Assembly (NCBI GenBank): GCA_008921705.1
Contig: VFFE01006863.1
Location: forward strand, 350,335 to 414,334
Length of the DNA: 64,000 nt
Direction of reading: 5' to 3'
DNA from: Burhinus oedicnemus
Lineage: Eukaryota; Chordata; Aves; Charadriiformes; Burhinidae
The notes beneath the pieces are model-generated. The model had not been told where the DNA came from and did not search any database. It saw nothing but the letters and a program-made list of their open reading frames with translations. This document shows positions 1 to 14,600 of this stretch, piece after piece; position 1 is the stretch's first letter; each line of letters starts with the position of its first letter. Position numbers and translations under genes: made by a program.

Positions 1-3000
1 AGCTGCACTATGCTCCTGTAAGGTGCTGAGCAATGCGCTCCTTTGCTCTGTACCTCACACAGTTGAACCTTTCAAGAACTTAGTGTGTGAGCATCACTAA
101 TAATAGTATTTAATTGACTGGAACAGTGCTTGGATTTAACCTTCCTACTTCACTATAGTAAAATCCCTGTTAATCGGAATATGCCCCTGTGCTCTGTCTT
201 ATATGTTTAAAATCCTTAAAATGGTAAAGAGGAAGTGAGTGCATTTGTCATGGGGGAGAAGCTCACTGGCCTGCCTAAAATCAATACATCTAGAAGACTA
301 ATATATTGAAATAGCAAAAGAAACACTGCCTGTGCTTGCTCTCCTCTTCTATTACTAATGACCCTGACTGAGATACAACTGATCGATTGGTGCTACCTCC
401 ATCAGGAGAGAGTCCCAGTGCTAAATATTGCAGTGGAGGTGACAATTTGTTAGTGCTAGGTGTGACAATGTTCATTCATTAGCCAAGTACCAATATCCCT
501 TGGATAGGCTATAAACTTGCAAGCACCTGTGTAGACTTAAGGATGTTCTATTTTCTGGTACTTCTCCCACAAGCTTGCAAATGCTGTTCAGTGAAGTTCT
601 GTGCTAAGATAAATTGGTGTCAGTGCATTGAATAGACCGAAAAACACAGATCTGGAGAAGAGGAGACTTGCCCAGAATGATGATGAATCAGCTGGAAAGT
701 GGGAATAGGGCTAAGATCCCCTGACTCCTATCCTTCATTCTAATTGCCTGACCATCCCCTCTTCATTTTTTATAATGATTGCACATATGAACCCAGCTTT
801 GAGTCACTTTAATCCTGTAGAGCTCATCTGTTTGTGAATTTTAACTATGACTGATATCCAACCCCCCTTCATTTCCAAAAAAGCTCATGGAATTGCACAT
901 TCCAGTCTTTGTAGCCAAAGCCGTGCTTCCTGCAATCTGCCCGGCTGCTGGGAACGTGGCTCCATGTGCTGCCCAGCCCTCCAGGAGAGGGAAGGGGCTC
1001 TTCCCTCATTAGATCTTCTATGGGGTTGTGGAAAAGTTCAATTCTGTGATTTGTAGTGACTATCCCTCTTGATGCAGGAAAAGAAATTATATTTTTCAAC
1101 AAAAAGACCCTGAAAATCTACCAAGGGTCAGTACCATATCTCAGCATTGGGTATTGCCCCATTGCCATCATATTCATGGAATGCTCTGCCGCCTTTTGGC
1201 CCCACCAAGAGTCCTTATTTCAGTCTTAAGAGGAGAGGCTAACAGAAGAGGTATGAAAGACACTTTCAAGATGAGCAAGGCTAAAACTGAATGTTTTCTG
1301 TCCTTCCTTTTCACCAAGAGGAACCCAGCTTTCTCTGAGAGGTCAGCCAAGTAAATGTCTGCCCCTTTTCCCGAAACCTCTGTTAAAGAGAGACCAAGGG
1401 TGTTGAATGCTGTCTTCTCATCTCTCACTCAGGCACGTGTTTTCAGTGTTGTAAATCGCTACCACCTTTTTCACATCACCTTTGTCTGTTACCTCTGTTC
1501 TCTTTTGGATGTGGGCTGTGGATGTCTGTAGATCAGTCTGGGGGTAGCCATGCCTAATATCCCCTCTGTAGCAGAATTGAATGAGTCATGTTTGAAGGGG
1601 TTTTTTTGTTTGTTTTATTTTTTTTAACCATAAACTTGTCTCAATCCAGATGGATGCTGAATCATATCAGTCACTGTGTGTGCCCAGCAGTTGTATTCAT
1701 CTGCATTTGTGTATGCACACACATGGTACATGATGTTGCATGTACACTGAATATGTTTACATGAAGGATTAAAGGTTTCTTTAGTAGGTTAAAAATTAAT
1801 TCAATGCAAGAGTTATTACTGTCTTCCATCTTGCATGGTATAAACCAGCCAGGCCTCCAGGACCAAGTAGTTTTCTTCCGGCTGATAGAGAAGAATCAGT
1901 CTTCCAGTGAGTTTCCCGGCTGTTAATAACTAATTTGTGCCTTGCTCTGTACAGTGGTAGCGTTGTGGAGAAGCTTCTGGTGAAGTACACTTTGAGGCAC
2001 TACAATCGAAATTATCACAGGCAGCTGCAAAAATGGCCTTTCCCATACAACTAAGATGTTGTGTTTGAACTTGGATTTCTCAATTCCAAGGAGATACCTG
2101 TGTAAGCCAAGATTTCTTTGTTGCAAGCCTTGGAGCATCCTAGGCAACTTTACTATTTCCCTTGTACCTTAGAAGATTACATTAATCAAAGGATTTGGTG
2201 CCAGAACTGAACTTTTTGCCAACTGCAAATTGCTGGGCTCTTCGGAGCAGTGATTGCAGTGAGCTGTGGCCCACTGGTGTTTTGCCATTGTTTCTCCTGG
2301 AGGCTGACGTAAAATTAACCAAGGGAGTGAGAATGAGGGCAGCATACTTGGGAGAGAAGGGGGAATTATGCAAAAACCTGGCAGATTTTCTAGAGTAGAG
2401 AGATCAAACTAAGGAGCTTTACCAACACGCAGCAGCGTCAGGGTTGCTGACCCCTGCCAAGATATATGCCAAGTCTAGCTGGCTGGCTGGCTGCCTGTGG
2501 TATTGTTCTGATAGATTTTTCTATATAAAGCACTTTTTCATTATAGAATATTTGTATTGCATTCAGAGTCAGCTGCAGAAATATCTATTATTAAGAAAAA
2601 TAAATTGAAACTCAAATCTTTCATGTTGTATTTAAGTAGGATTTTTGGTTGTGAACCAGCATATTCAAATAGTAGTAGCTGTCTTAATGAGACCTACACT
2701 CATTAGATAGTCCATGTATCCTGCTGAAGTTTTAAAGTCATCCACAGAATTTGTAGAGGTTGCTGGCTGAGTGCTCAGAAACAGAATTAATTTGAAGTGG
2801 TAAAGCAACTTTTGATGATCATAACATTCATAGGTGGGTACATAAAGGAACACAGAGAGGGTATTTCAATTTCTGAATCTTAATGACCAAATGAAATCAA
2901 GTGGGAATTGAAAAAGCAGGGTAAAAAGGGCAAATAAGTCCGTCCATGAATAAAAGAGCAGGAGTGAGATGATGGCATCTGCTAGTTCCAAGATCTGATT

Positions 3001-4990
3001 ATCATAGACTTCAGACAAGTTCACTTCCTTCACTGCAGACAAAACCTCCTCTTTGATGGAACAGTTTTAAAATGCAAATCATGTCCAGGTGAACTTAAAC
3101 ATGTAAAAACTGTTTATCTGATATAGTTAAAACATGAGTTATTAGAATAACTGTAAATGCAGTCATCTTTTACATGTAAATTCAAGTCTACTTTCTCTCT
3201 AGTTTGATACAAATTGTATGTATGTTTAAAAAACAAACAAACAATGCACACCTAACACCCATTTCATAACACAGAAGAAATTGTGAGGAGTAAAGTGTGG
3301 TTGTCTTGTTCCTTAAACAGGTGTGGTTTGTGTTATCACTGAGCCGGCATGCTCATGTGTCGGGACAGGAACCAGCACAGGAGACAGGGACAGGAGGGCT
3401 GCTCAGCTTGGCTCTCCCTGCTGCTAACTGTGAAACCACAGCCAGAGGATTTGCCAGTAGTTTTAAAAGTTCAAGGGGTTTTTTTTGTGCCACCCAGGCT
3501 GGAAGCAAATACTATGCATCTATGGCAGAGAACCTAGTTTTCCGTTGAAGAAGTTATATCTGTGTTTCTTTAGCTCGAGGAAAATGGGGGTTCAATTCCT
3601 GGGGTTCTTAATAGGAATTTTAGTTCGAAGTTACATACCTTGATTTCCCCGTCTGAAGTCCAACCTGATTATAGTGGCTGACGCCTTGTGAACTGCTGAA
3701 GCCAGAAACTCCTGCTTTATAGTCTCTGAAAGCAGCTCTGAAATCCCAGCTTTCAAATAGTACGAAGCATTAATCTCAAATTGTAACAATTCACAAGGTG
3801 TCTGCTAAAATCCTGATCTAGTTGAACTGCGGAGCAGAAGGGGAACAAGATGCTTTGTAACATGTCCTTATTTTAAGGTCTGATATGTTTTTGTCACGAC
3901 CTGAAGCACTTTAAATGATCCTGAAGAGCACTGCTACATTTCCAAGTGTTTGTCCGACATCTCTGAGGAGACCTCTTTAGACAACCTCTTCTGTTAACTT
4001 GTTCCTCTTTGCTGTTGGAAGAGCTCCTGTGGGAGCGTACACACGGAAACTGCGGCTTCAGACTGTCTTGTGCCTGCTTGCTGTGTGTTTTTGGTTTTCA
4101 GCGAGCTAGAGGAATGTTGGATAGTGATTGTAGAGCATGCGATTATTATGTGTGGGACTTGGAGGAACATTTTTGCTCTATTAATGCACATTTACATCTT
4201 GCAGAGAGAGCTTCTGGCTTTCCTAGTTGTAAACATCCACATTTGACATCGAGGATATCATACCTGGAGGACCCCCATCTGTTTCATCTCCTTCAGGATC
4301 TTGGCTTGCAAATGTGGGGTGCTTGGGGTTAGAATAATGTGTTGTAACTGAAGCCCATAGTATTGTGGTTATTCCACAGAAACTGATGTATAAGTAGAAC
4401 CCTGTTTCTCCTCACTCGGCATTGAATAAATGATGCTGCTCAGTAGGAGGCCCGTAAGGACTGCAGCTTTGCTCTCATATGTGTTGTTCCTGACTTGCCT
4501 GTAAGAAACCTGTAAGCTCTTTTCTTTGCTCTTTATCTTCTGCCTCTCTATTCAAACCCGTTTAGTCCACAAAAAGAAGTGAATTGCCCAGAGGCAAAGG
4601 CACAAGTGCTCTTACTTTCTTTTCTTTCCTTTTCCTATTCCTTCTTCTGTGTGCTGTCAGACCCGTACTGCTCTGCTTTGTAATGGGGTAGGAATGTGTA
4701 GGGGTCAGTCACTTTGTCCCAGCTGAGGAGCAGGGGACTTCCAGCTCTGGGAACATAGCCTCCTCAGCTGCTGTAGCACGGCCCTTTGTAATCGTCTCAT
4801 TAAACTCAGTGAGAGAAAGTACATGGTGGGATTTTGACTCTAAGACTGATGTAACAAAATTGACAAGTAAGTACCCATTCCTGTGGTCAGTCATGTATAT
4901 TTAACTAGGCAAAGGATATTCTGTTAGCAGGAAAAAATCGGTTTATGGAATTGTAATATTGTTTCAAAGCTCTTTTGTAACATCAGGACT

Positions 4991-5050
4991 TCCTCCCCAT
5001 TCTGACTTAGACGAAGTTGTTCCTCCCCATTCTGACTTAGACGAAATTGT
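4991..5050. repeat. 30-bp tandem duplication, two copies
   Basis: Copies at 4991-5020 and 5021-5050 are identical except for G to A at 5016/5046. Each begins TCCTCCCCATTCTGACTTAG. It lies in intron 1 and the near identity suggests a recent local duplication. Confidence 0.95.
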
Positions 5051-5796
5051 TTTACTCATCCCACACTGGAATTTTCTTTACTGAAATGGCTACATCAAAA
5101 AACATTGTCTGGGTTTGTGGGGAGCGCTTACGTTGTTTCAAACATATACCTGTACAGTGAGTCAATACAGCTTTTGTGCAAAAATGGTCCCATGCTGATA
5201 TCTTACTTTTAGTGAAAGAAAGGCTGGTAAATGAAGACTGGAACAACTTCCACGATTACAGACGGCACAGAAAACCATGTTGATAAAAAAACTGCTTACT
5301 GCTGAAAGCCTTACTTGTAGCACCGGATTAATTTCTGACCGATATCCCTGTTTAGGTATTTTGGAAATGCTGCATAACTAATAACTCTGGTATAATTCAG
5401 TGATGAAAACCCTTTTTCTGCATCTCCAAACCCCAGCCATTCTGTTTAAATCTTCTATCTATCTGGAATAAATAGGGAGGGAAGTGGAAGGCAACTGCTT
5501 GCGTAGGTTCCCGAAAAATCTTTAATATTCCCCAGATGTATGAAAATGACAGATCCCATCAGTGGAATGAAAACACTAGCCAATAAAATCGGATTAAAGT
5601 TAATTTAAAACAGGATCCTGTAATTAGGAAATTCCTGCAAAGTTGCATGAACTTGTCATCGTAACATCTTCAGGCTACAAGCATGGTTTGACAGCCCTGC
5701 TGGGACCGAATTTGAAGTTGTTAAGCTTCAATAGAACACTTGTTTTTCTGACAGCTCAACAAATTACATCTATAAAAGGCAGCTTGTAAAGGTAAA

Positions 5797-6306
5797 TCAT
5801 AGAATCATAGAATGGTTTAGGTTGGAAGGGACCTTAAAGATCATCTAGTTCCAACCCCCCTGCCCTGGGCAAGGACACTTTCCACTAGACCACGTTGCTC
5901 AAAGCCTCATCCAACCTGGCCTTGAACACCTCCAGGGATGAGGCATCCACAACTTCCCTGGGCAGCCTGTTCAAGTGCCTCACCCTCAGAGTAAAGAATT
6001 TCTTCCTAATATCTAATCTAAATCTGCCCTCTTTCAGTTTAAAACCGTTACCCCTCATCCTATCGCTACACTCCCTGATAAAGAGTCCTCTCCACCTTTC
6101 CTGTAGGTCCCCTTTAAGTACTGGAAGGCTGCTATAAGGTCTCCCCAGAGCCTTCTCTTTTTTCCAGGCTGAACAATCCCAACCCTCTCAGCCTGTCCAC
6201 ATAGCAGAGGTGCTCCAGCCCTCTGATCATCTCCGTGGTCCTCCTCTGGACCCGCTCCAACAGGTCCACGTCCTTGTGCTGAGGACTCCAAAGCTGGACA
6301 CAAATG
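5797..6306 (-). mobile_element. CR1 LINE fragment, 3' end (copy 1)
   Basis: On the + strand this opens with the reversed CR1 tail, ATCATAGAATCATAGAATGG, and GGTTGGAAGGGACC, the conserved 3' end of bird CR1. Reading the minus strand gives remnants of the ORF2 C terminus: VDLLERVQRRTTEMIRGLEH and GLFSLEK, then a frameshift near 6150, then GDLIAAFQYLKG. It is truncated at its 5' end, as most CR1 copies are, and inactive. The right border is approximate. Confidence 0.93.
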
Positions 6307-9300
6307 TTCTGGACCATCCATGCCTGTTCTTGTTCTGCTTGGCACGGTTTTCTTGACCACCTGTTACATAAGCCCTGTTCAAGCTCCTTCTTTTCTGAGG
6401 ATGGAAGGAGATGGAGGGGAATGCTTTTGTATTTCAAGGTGCCCTTTTGGATCCAAGTAGACAAACTATTCAGTGAGCAAAGCTGCCCGTCACTTGGGAA
6501 GGACTATTAGACTATTGTCCAGTTTCTTTCACTAGATGGAGTTGAAAGGGAAAGAGGAAAAAATTAGGAGACCCTAACATCCTTCAACAAATCTATTTTC
6601 ATAAACCTACTGCAGCTGGAATTAGAATGTACTCACCCATAAATCCTTTTAGCAGATATAGTGCTATTAATTTATTCCTCCTCTCAATATTACTTAAAGA
6701 GTTCTTACAAAGAAATAAAAAGCCCAGGGTTAGTAATGATAAATTCTTCATTTAAAAGAAGAAAAGAGAAGAAACCTCAGTGATGTAAAACTATCTTTCA
6801 GAGCTGCTGTAGGGCCCCCGCTGTTACAATGAAGGTCTTAATGCAGCTTTAGTGGAGCAGAAAGCATTCTGTAAGTGTTTGCTTTTGAGTAAGAAGATCA
6901 ATGCCAAATGCATTATTGGACTTTATGAACTGCTTGAATCTTTAAGGTGTCCGGAAGGGAAAAGCATAATGCAAGGTTAGTTAAAATTATTTCAGAATGT
7001 GCTGCCTTGCTGAAATGTGTTAATTATGTTCCTGAGCCTCCCTGTAAAACACTCGGTGCTTTACATTCTAAGGTGTGCAATGACTTCCATGGGTTTCTTT
7101 TTATGGGGTGCAAGGAAGGTGTGCTGAAAGTTACGACATGATCTAGAATAGGTTCAAGCAAGTGTATTTTGAATGTCCATACAAGGATATATCCTGTAAT
7201 GGTGCTGTTGGCTTTTGGCACAAGAGGTCAGGGCTTGAGGCTGATGTGTGTAGTCAACATGCAAATAACTACAGTAAGAATGGACTGGAGAAAAAGCAAT
7301 TATAACCCCACCGAGCTCCCTCTGTCTAGACTCTTTTGGGAAAAAGAGTTTTCAGTCTACTTCACCTACTATTGGGGTAATGGACTGTGACCCAGGTCTC
7401 GTGCTTGGACTGTAGAGATGCTACCATCTGTTGTTGAGACACCTGTCTCGATGGCAAGAGTGACACAAGAGTCCTGCCCCAGTAGCCTGTGTTTCTGTCT
7501 GCTCAGTTGTGCCAGTGTCACTGTCTGTAGGGCTGTACTGCAAACTGAATCGGGGAATTGAATTGGGTTAAAAAAAAAAAAATCTCCCTCTCCACTGGTT
7601 ATTTTTGAGTGCAGTCAGTTCCTTGTGTCGCCCCACAGCCCTCTGTACTGGTACAGCAATAGAGGCAGCGCACAGGCAGGCGCCTGGGAGGGTGGAAGCC
7701 ACCATGGAGGCACGTCTCTGCAACCATTGTCTGAGCTCCTCTTGCCAGGAAAGCTGATGTGCACAGCCCTGGTTTCTCATTAAATGACGTAGCCTCTATT
7801 GACACCTGTTGCTGCACAGTCCTTCAGTTTTGAATTTTAAAGCACAAATCCTGATATGAGCGGTTGGATGAAAGATGGGATCAAACTCTTACAGCTTCAG
7901 AAATGGTGCAGCCCTGGGGGAGACGATGAGGCTGTCGGTGTGTGTCACACTGGGTCTTCGGTACTGGGCCATGTCACTCTTGGACATCTCAGAAGAGCTG
8001 AGTTGCTGCATCAGGTGGTGATGGTCCATGCACATATGTTGTTCACTGATCCAGGCTCCTGGAAGCGATGGTTTCTTCCCCATATAGATCCTTTTTCTTA
8101 GATAACTTTCTCAAGGGGGAAACTACAGTGTAAGGATTACCCCAGAGGAGGTTGTGAGAGTGGCTGCAACGTGCTGAGGAAGGTGGGAGAAGCAGCACAC
8201 AGCAGTAACTGCAGATTTGTTACCCAGTGGTAACTAAATGGGGTGGGGAAGGTGCCATACTGGGGCATGATTCTGAAAACTGCAAAACCCCCAGCAGATA
8301 AGAAACTAAGGACTGCACTAGCTAGAGCCATTGGTGGATGGTGTGTGTTAGGGAGGCTTCACAGAGCTTTTATGAAGGGAAGATGCATCTCGCAAGCAAC
8401 AAATTACTAGCAGTAAGTGGCAGCAGAATAAAAGGGAATCCTCATATGCCTATGTCACTAGTTTAAGAATCAGAGGTAAAGACAAAATGATCAGTTTTCT
8501 CAATGAAGAGAGTTATTAATGAAGTTTCCTGTTTGCCTCAGCTGAGAATATTACTCTAATCAACAGCAGTAAAAACCATGATCTGGCAGAGATGCAGGAC
8601 TTTGTGATAGTGATGAACTGTCAGGTTAAATTCGTTGAGGAAAGTTCTGGAATGACCTGGTGATGGACTTGGAGCCAGCTATCACCATGCAGGTATGAGA
8701 TGCGGGAATAGTAGCACACTGTAGTGTGTGCCATTCCCATTTCACCCAGCCACAGTAGAGCAGTCAGAAATCAAATCAGTGTGGGATCTAAGTACAGTGA
8801 TGTATTGGAGCTGAGCAAGTTGAACTCTGAAGTTACTAGAAAGGTAGGTATGGTCTCTGGTGACAGGGAATTAGGGTTGCAACACAGTACATAGAGAAAT
8901 CTTGGAAGCAGCCCAGTTTCCAAGAAGAGTTTAGGCTTAAACCTGGGGTGACACTGCTGTTCAGCCAATCCCAACGCCAACTGCAGCTGGGTGTAGGAGG
9001 GTACATATGTAGACTGTGGTCAGTGTATAGACACTGACAAGCACATAGGGAAAGCAAACCCTTCCTGTGGAGTACGCCGATCTGCATGTTTGATGTCTTC
9101 CCAAGATTTTATTCAAGAAACAAGCTTTCTCCAGTTTTGCACTCAGGGAGGTCATCCTCTATTCACTCGGTGCCAAGAGAATGTGCTTTCCATTAAAGAG
9201 CCACAATTTTTTTGGCATAAACTGAAATAATTTAGATTTTGGATTTGACAGTTTCTGAGAAGAAACTTCCAGGATCTGGTGGGGGAATCCAGAGTGCTAC

Positions 9301-11283
9301 CCAGCTCCATCACTCCAGGGGTGTGATATCCATCTGTGAACTATGCCTCCCTCGCAGACAGCTGTAGTTGGTGATCCTACCTGTCTCCGTTGGATTACCA
9401 GCGTGATTGTGGGGACGGAGGGATGACCTGATCTAAAGGAACTTAAAAGCTTGCGTTGTTTAGTTCAGCTAAACAAAGGCTGAGAGTTGATATATTTGTT
9501 CTCTGTAATGAATAAGCAGGATAAACATCAGAAAGGGTGAAGAACCACGTGAGGTAAAGGGTAGTACTAGAACAAGAACAAGTTGGTATAAAGTGGCTAT
9601 GGATGTATTTCTGCTGGAAGTGGGAGGGAAGGTTCCTTCACTGTAACAGCAGTCAAGTCTGGAATGGTGCCACTCAGTCACAGCAACAAGAACACAGCAA
9701 GATGGTACTTGACGGCGCTTATAAAAGAGGTTCTAAAGCAATTTGTCTGTAGCAAATGCCATACAATAGCCTTTCTAATCCTGCTACTATGTGAGAAGGT
9801 AAGATACAAGTTGTAAATAAATCAGTCTTTAGAGCAATGTTATCACCTTAGAAAATGGGGATTGGGAAATTAATTCCTTTTACTTTCAGGGGTGAGCTGC
9901 ATAGCCATTTCAACCTCCCAGACAAACACAACCTCATTAGAGCTATGCTTGGCTGCTTATTCATTTGTGACAATTGTCTTCCTAAGCATTTAATCACAAG
10001 GCTCATTTAGTATTCCCTGGTGGGCATTTGGTTCAGGCATTATGATTTTGATTGAAAAGCAGCTGTTGACCAACATTGAATTTAGCTGTATTGGAAAAGA
10101 AAGAGCTGATCACAAGCAGTGGATAACAGTAGACTGAAGGAAGAGGGTAAGGTCCTATCGCTCCTACCAAGGAGGAGCTGGGAGACTCTCTTACTCCTCC
10201 TTTATTACTTGCTCATAAGTTCCTAGGTAGGAGCAATCTTGCTTTTTTTTTGGCTGAGGCTCAGGGTCCTGCTTGGGTGAATAGCCTGCCATCTGTAGTT
10301 ACCACTTAACCCTTCCGAGATGGGTGCAAGAGCCTAGTAAAAGGTAGAGGTATAATTACCTGCCCCTTTCACTATGCTGGTCACAATAATAGGTGATAAA
10401 TACAACTCTGAAATATTGGGTTCTTGAATTACTGTTTGCATTACTTCTGTCTAACATTACTGGATATTCTGTCTGGGCAAGTGAACGTCCACCCCATTTT
10501 TTGACTCTTGATAAAGCTTTGCTCTTAGGGAGCAGTGTGTCTGGGGGTCTCACAACGTAAGTATTCATTATCTGAAAAAATGTTGCTTTTCTGTTTTCAT
10601 AGGCTTTGTGTTTACCTGATTTCTTTCTTTATCAGTGTTTAGTCTGATTTCCTGCAAAAAGGCATTTTGCTGTTCTCGTGCCCTTCTATCTCATCCTTTA
10701 CCACCTTCTGTCCAATAACTTTTGAAACTCTTTGTTTTATCTAATTTGGCAGATGGAAAAAGGTCTCCAAAACATAAAATTCCTGCAAGTTCTGGGAAGC
10801 TTGAGGCAAGGAAAGGCCGGGGTGGGGCCACCACCCAAACCTCATGTTCTCCTGAAGTGAAGGCAGCACCGTCAACTTTATTGTGCATCTATTCACTTTG
10901 TTCTGCTCATCTTACTGGCTGTCAGATCAGTGCCCGTATTTCTGAGCCAGCCATGGCATGTGCTGTTCCTTGCCCAACTTTGGAAGATTTATGAAGAACC
11001 TGAAGATACTGATTGGGAATATAGATCGGCAAGTACTTAAAGGGAGCAGAGGGAGACTGTGAGATAGAAAATACCAGAGGCAAGCAGTGAGGGAAGGGGG
11101 AAACACGCCTGGTTTTCCATAGAGTTGTGTTTCATTAGGTCTATTAACTCTGGAATGGCTTGTATTATGAGAGGAAAGCAGTAGTATCTATGTGCTGCTC
11201 TGAAAAAGGGTTAAATTCCCTTTTGGCTAGTAAGCTGTATTCCTTTATATGAAAAGGATATATAATTAACATCAAAACAATGT

Positions 11284-11376
11284 TTTGGCATTTTGTGTGT
11301 GTTTGTTTTGTTTTGGGTTTCTTTTGTTTGGTGTTTTTTTTTTTTTTTTTGGTTTGGGTTTTTTTTTTTTTTCCCC
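11284..11376. repeat. T/G-rich low-complexity tract (left part)
   Basis: About 90 bases made almost only of T and G, with T runs of 17 and 14, end directly at the CR1 tail. A similar tract resumes at 11646. Confidence 0.9.
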
Positions 11377-11645
11377 TCATAGAATCATAGAATGGTTTGG
11401 GTTGGAAGGGACCTCCAAAGTTCATCTAGTCCACCGCTCCTGCAATGAGTGGGGACATGTTCAGCTACATCAGGTTGCTCAGAGCCCCGTCCAACTTGAC
11501 CTTGAATGTTTCCAGGGATGGGGCATCTACCACCTCTCTGGGTAACCTGTTCCAGTGCTTCACCGCCCTTGTTGTAAAAAATTTCTTCCTTATGTCTCGT
11601 CTGAATCTACCCTCTTTTAGTTTAAAACCATTACCCCTTTTTGTC
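11377..11645 (-). mobile_element. CR1 LINE fragment, 3' end (copy 2)
   Basis: A 0.27-kb piece begins with TCATAGAATCATAGAATGG followed by GGTTGGAAGGGACCT. It contains the usual antisense segments CAGGGATGGGGCATC and CCTGTTCCAGTGCTTCACC. Only the 3' UTR and the last part of ORF2 remain. It lies between two T/G-rich tracts. Confidence 0.93.
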
Positions 11646-11695
11646 TTCTTGTGGGTTTTTTGTTTTGTTTTTGGTTTTGTTTTTGGTTTTTTTTA
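11646..11695. repeat. T/G-rich low-complexity tract (right part)
   Basis: This consists of repeated GTTTT and GTTTTT units ending in a T run. Composition is the same as the tract on the other side of CR1 copy 2. Confidence 0.85.
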
Positions 11696-14600
11696 AATGG
11701 GGTGAATGAGATTACTGCATAGGCATAAAACCACATCATATCCCAGTTCTGTTGATCTATAAGAACTGGGATGAAATTTGGGCAAACTGAAAGGTGATGA
11801 GACAGAACCAGGCGGGGTAGCCAGGTGCTGCAGAATGTTCTATTACAACATCTTTTGGGAATTCAATTTGAATGGATTTTTGTATTTCATAAAGTAAGTG
11901 CAGTATTGCTTAATTAAGTGCAGTGGCTACATGGCTACTGACCTGTGTTGCTAAAGCTTCTTGAAAGCAGTCGTAGGCTGTGATGTTACTACCAGGATAC
12001 CTGTGGATGTAAATCCAGTTTTATATCACACTAGGTTGTGATGTCTTTAGATTTTTAAAAGTGAGCAGGGGTATTTCTGATCAAGGATTATCTCAGAGCT
12101 GTGGAAGTAGAGCGGGCGTTTTTCCCCTCATTTTACTCCAAGTACAGGATCAGAAGTTTAGCCAGTGTTGATGTTGCGGACACAATGCTGATAGAGATCT
12201 TCTTTCCTGGTGATTGAAACTGAAGTCCTGATAGTAATTTTTAAGCATTTCTGTTAATCCTAACCACATACTAATGTCATTTTTATCCTCATTTTCTTCT
12301 GTTGTTTCAGTAGATGACATTCTTATTTCCACTTCATAATAACCTGTTGCACAGCCTAGACAGGCGCTGTTTCGGGAAACTGCTGCTTTTTAGGCAGACA
12401 CTGAGAGCAATACTAGCAGCAGGAGTATTTTAAGTGCCTGTGATGCTCTGATATTTAGTTAGGTAGAGATATCTCTAAGGGTCCCGCTAGTACTTTCTGA
12501 AATTCATTTTCCTTTAAAGGCCTCGAGCTCAACACTTAAAAGCCTTGGCCTTAATTATTCTGTTTGGAAAGTTGCAGAGATTCTGTATGGCATCTAAGGA
12601 CAAAGTTTCACCCTTCACTAATGAGAACAGTGCATCAAAAGCAAAAAGATTTCAGTAGTTATGGGGTGCTGTGATTAAATGCTCATCATGTAAATCTGTG
12701 CAGCTAAGAGGCAATGAAATTAAGAAGCAGCTGGTGAAATGCACCATAGATTGAATCTGCTGCTAATAATTATGAGCCTGTTTGAGCCAAGCGCTTTTCC
12801 CCTTCATGCATGCCTTGGGAAGTGTCAAACCAATGAATTATTCCTCTTACCAAGAGCAAAGGGTAACGTCTACTACTGTATTTTTTATTCAGTGTGTTTT
12901 TATTGGATGTAAAACAGTCGCAGAGAAAGTAATAGAAATACCACACGACTGAGGAAAAGGAATCTGCAGATTTTATTGCATTCATCCAATTACTGACATC
13001 GCAGCCCCAATTGTAAATCTTTGGACACACACACTGGCTTCTTGTGGGGTTTCTCAGTTGCCTCCCATAGGAATTGCCAGACAAGGTCATCCCGAAGTCT
13101 GTCCAACATAGCATCGCATCTTCAACAGTGGTAGGGACCAAATGCTTCCAGGAAACATGGAGCAAGGATTTGTATGTATTAGGACCCATCTTCCCACTAG
13201 ATCCCGTCCTGGTGTACAGTAGAGAAAGTTGGATGTACAAAGCCTTGTGCTCTCTCACTGTTTGGTGCTGTTGTCCTTACTCAGAAAGCCTTCTGGATAA
13301 TAATGCAGGAACCTCGCTGGTCACTTAGCTCCTCTTTGGTGGCTCAGCATGAATCTAAGTTGTTTTAAGCTTGTTTTTTCCTGAAGGGGTATTTTGGATA
13401 GTGGTACAGTGCCATCTGTAGGGAAGTAGTCAAAGAAGCACAGAAAGGCATAAACTGGAGTGACTGTGTAGGTATACAGATGGTAAAGAGTATGTCCCAC
13501 TGCTCCCCACTCAGCCATTGTATTACATCCACACTTGGATTTTAGTGGGAATAAACCACACTCGTATCCTCAAGCAGCGCTCCTTAGGCTCAGTGCTGCT
13601 CATTAGCCCCAGGATACACTGTATGTGAAAGTCCCAACAGCCAGCCTGAACTAAAACAAAGAGAGGTCAGGAGCTGAAGAGTTGATGGAGTTGATAAATG
13701 AGGCTGAAAGCCCTAAGTACTTACAGTTTCACTAACAAATTATTTGCATAGATGATTTCAATGAAATGCTGGTGTAGCAAAGATTTAACTTCTCTGCCTG
13801 GGTTCTGGTGTGGAGTTAGCAAAAGCATGTAACTCCGCTGGGAAACCCCATATATGTGCTAGGCGCAGACTGGCAAACAGGGTTAGGTACTTAATGTCCT
13901 CTAAGTGGCCGTGTGGCGCTGATGGTACTGACTGTGGCATCGTTCCTACAGCTGAGCCTGAACACAACCCACGCGTTGCTTTGATCCATCTTGCGGGTCC
14001 ATGCTGAGTGGGCATCTGAGGGCTGTTTGTAAGTATTTGAGAATTATAATAACCCAGGGAAGAAAGTTTCCACCTAGTGCTGCTGGGACAAATACAGAAG
14101 ATGCTAGGTAAAGAGGAGTGTAAGCTGAGATCATCTGCAATACAGGTAATAAAAATTGCTTTGCAACCTCGGGTCACATACAGTGTTTCTCTTTTGAGAA
14201 CATCAGCCATCTAAAGAACTTCACTTTCCCTTTCCCCTTAAATATATAGATACGTAGGAAGGTTAAGACAGTACTTCCAGACAAGATGCCCAATTTTTTC
14301 ATTTGCCCAGGTGCCAGCTTTCTGTCTTTTCCAGTTTATTGTCTTTGCATATGAGGTTCTGAAAACACACATCTCATATTACCTGTATCTCACAGATTTG
14401 TTTCTTGCTTTTCAGGCAAGTCCTGTAAACTCCTGATCAGGGCACATGAAGTGTTGATACAGAGACATGCTAGCTTTAAGTCTAGTGCCATTAAAAGAGT
14501 TCTGTTGGTCCCAGTGTGCTAAGCAGTGCATTAAATGCCCTCATCACTTTGAGAGATAGAACTCCTAGCAAGGCCTGTGAAATTAATGTTTCCTTGGTAA

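Noticed and set aside
12770..13258. 162-codon minus-strand open frame, the longest in the window
   Set aside because: No family motif, no biased composition, no splice or promoter context; it lies in intron 1 and a frame of this length can arise by chance in 64 kb.
13785..14210. 141-codon minus-strand open frame in intron 1
   Set aside because: The translation shows no recognisable domain and is overlapped by other chance frames on both strands.
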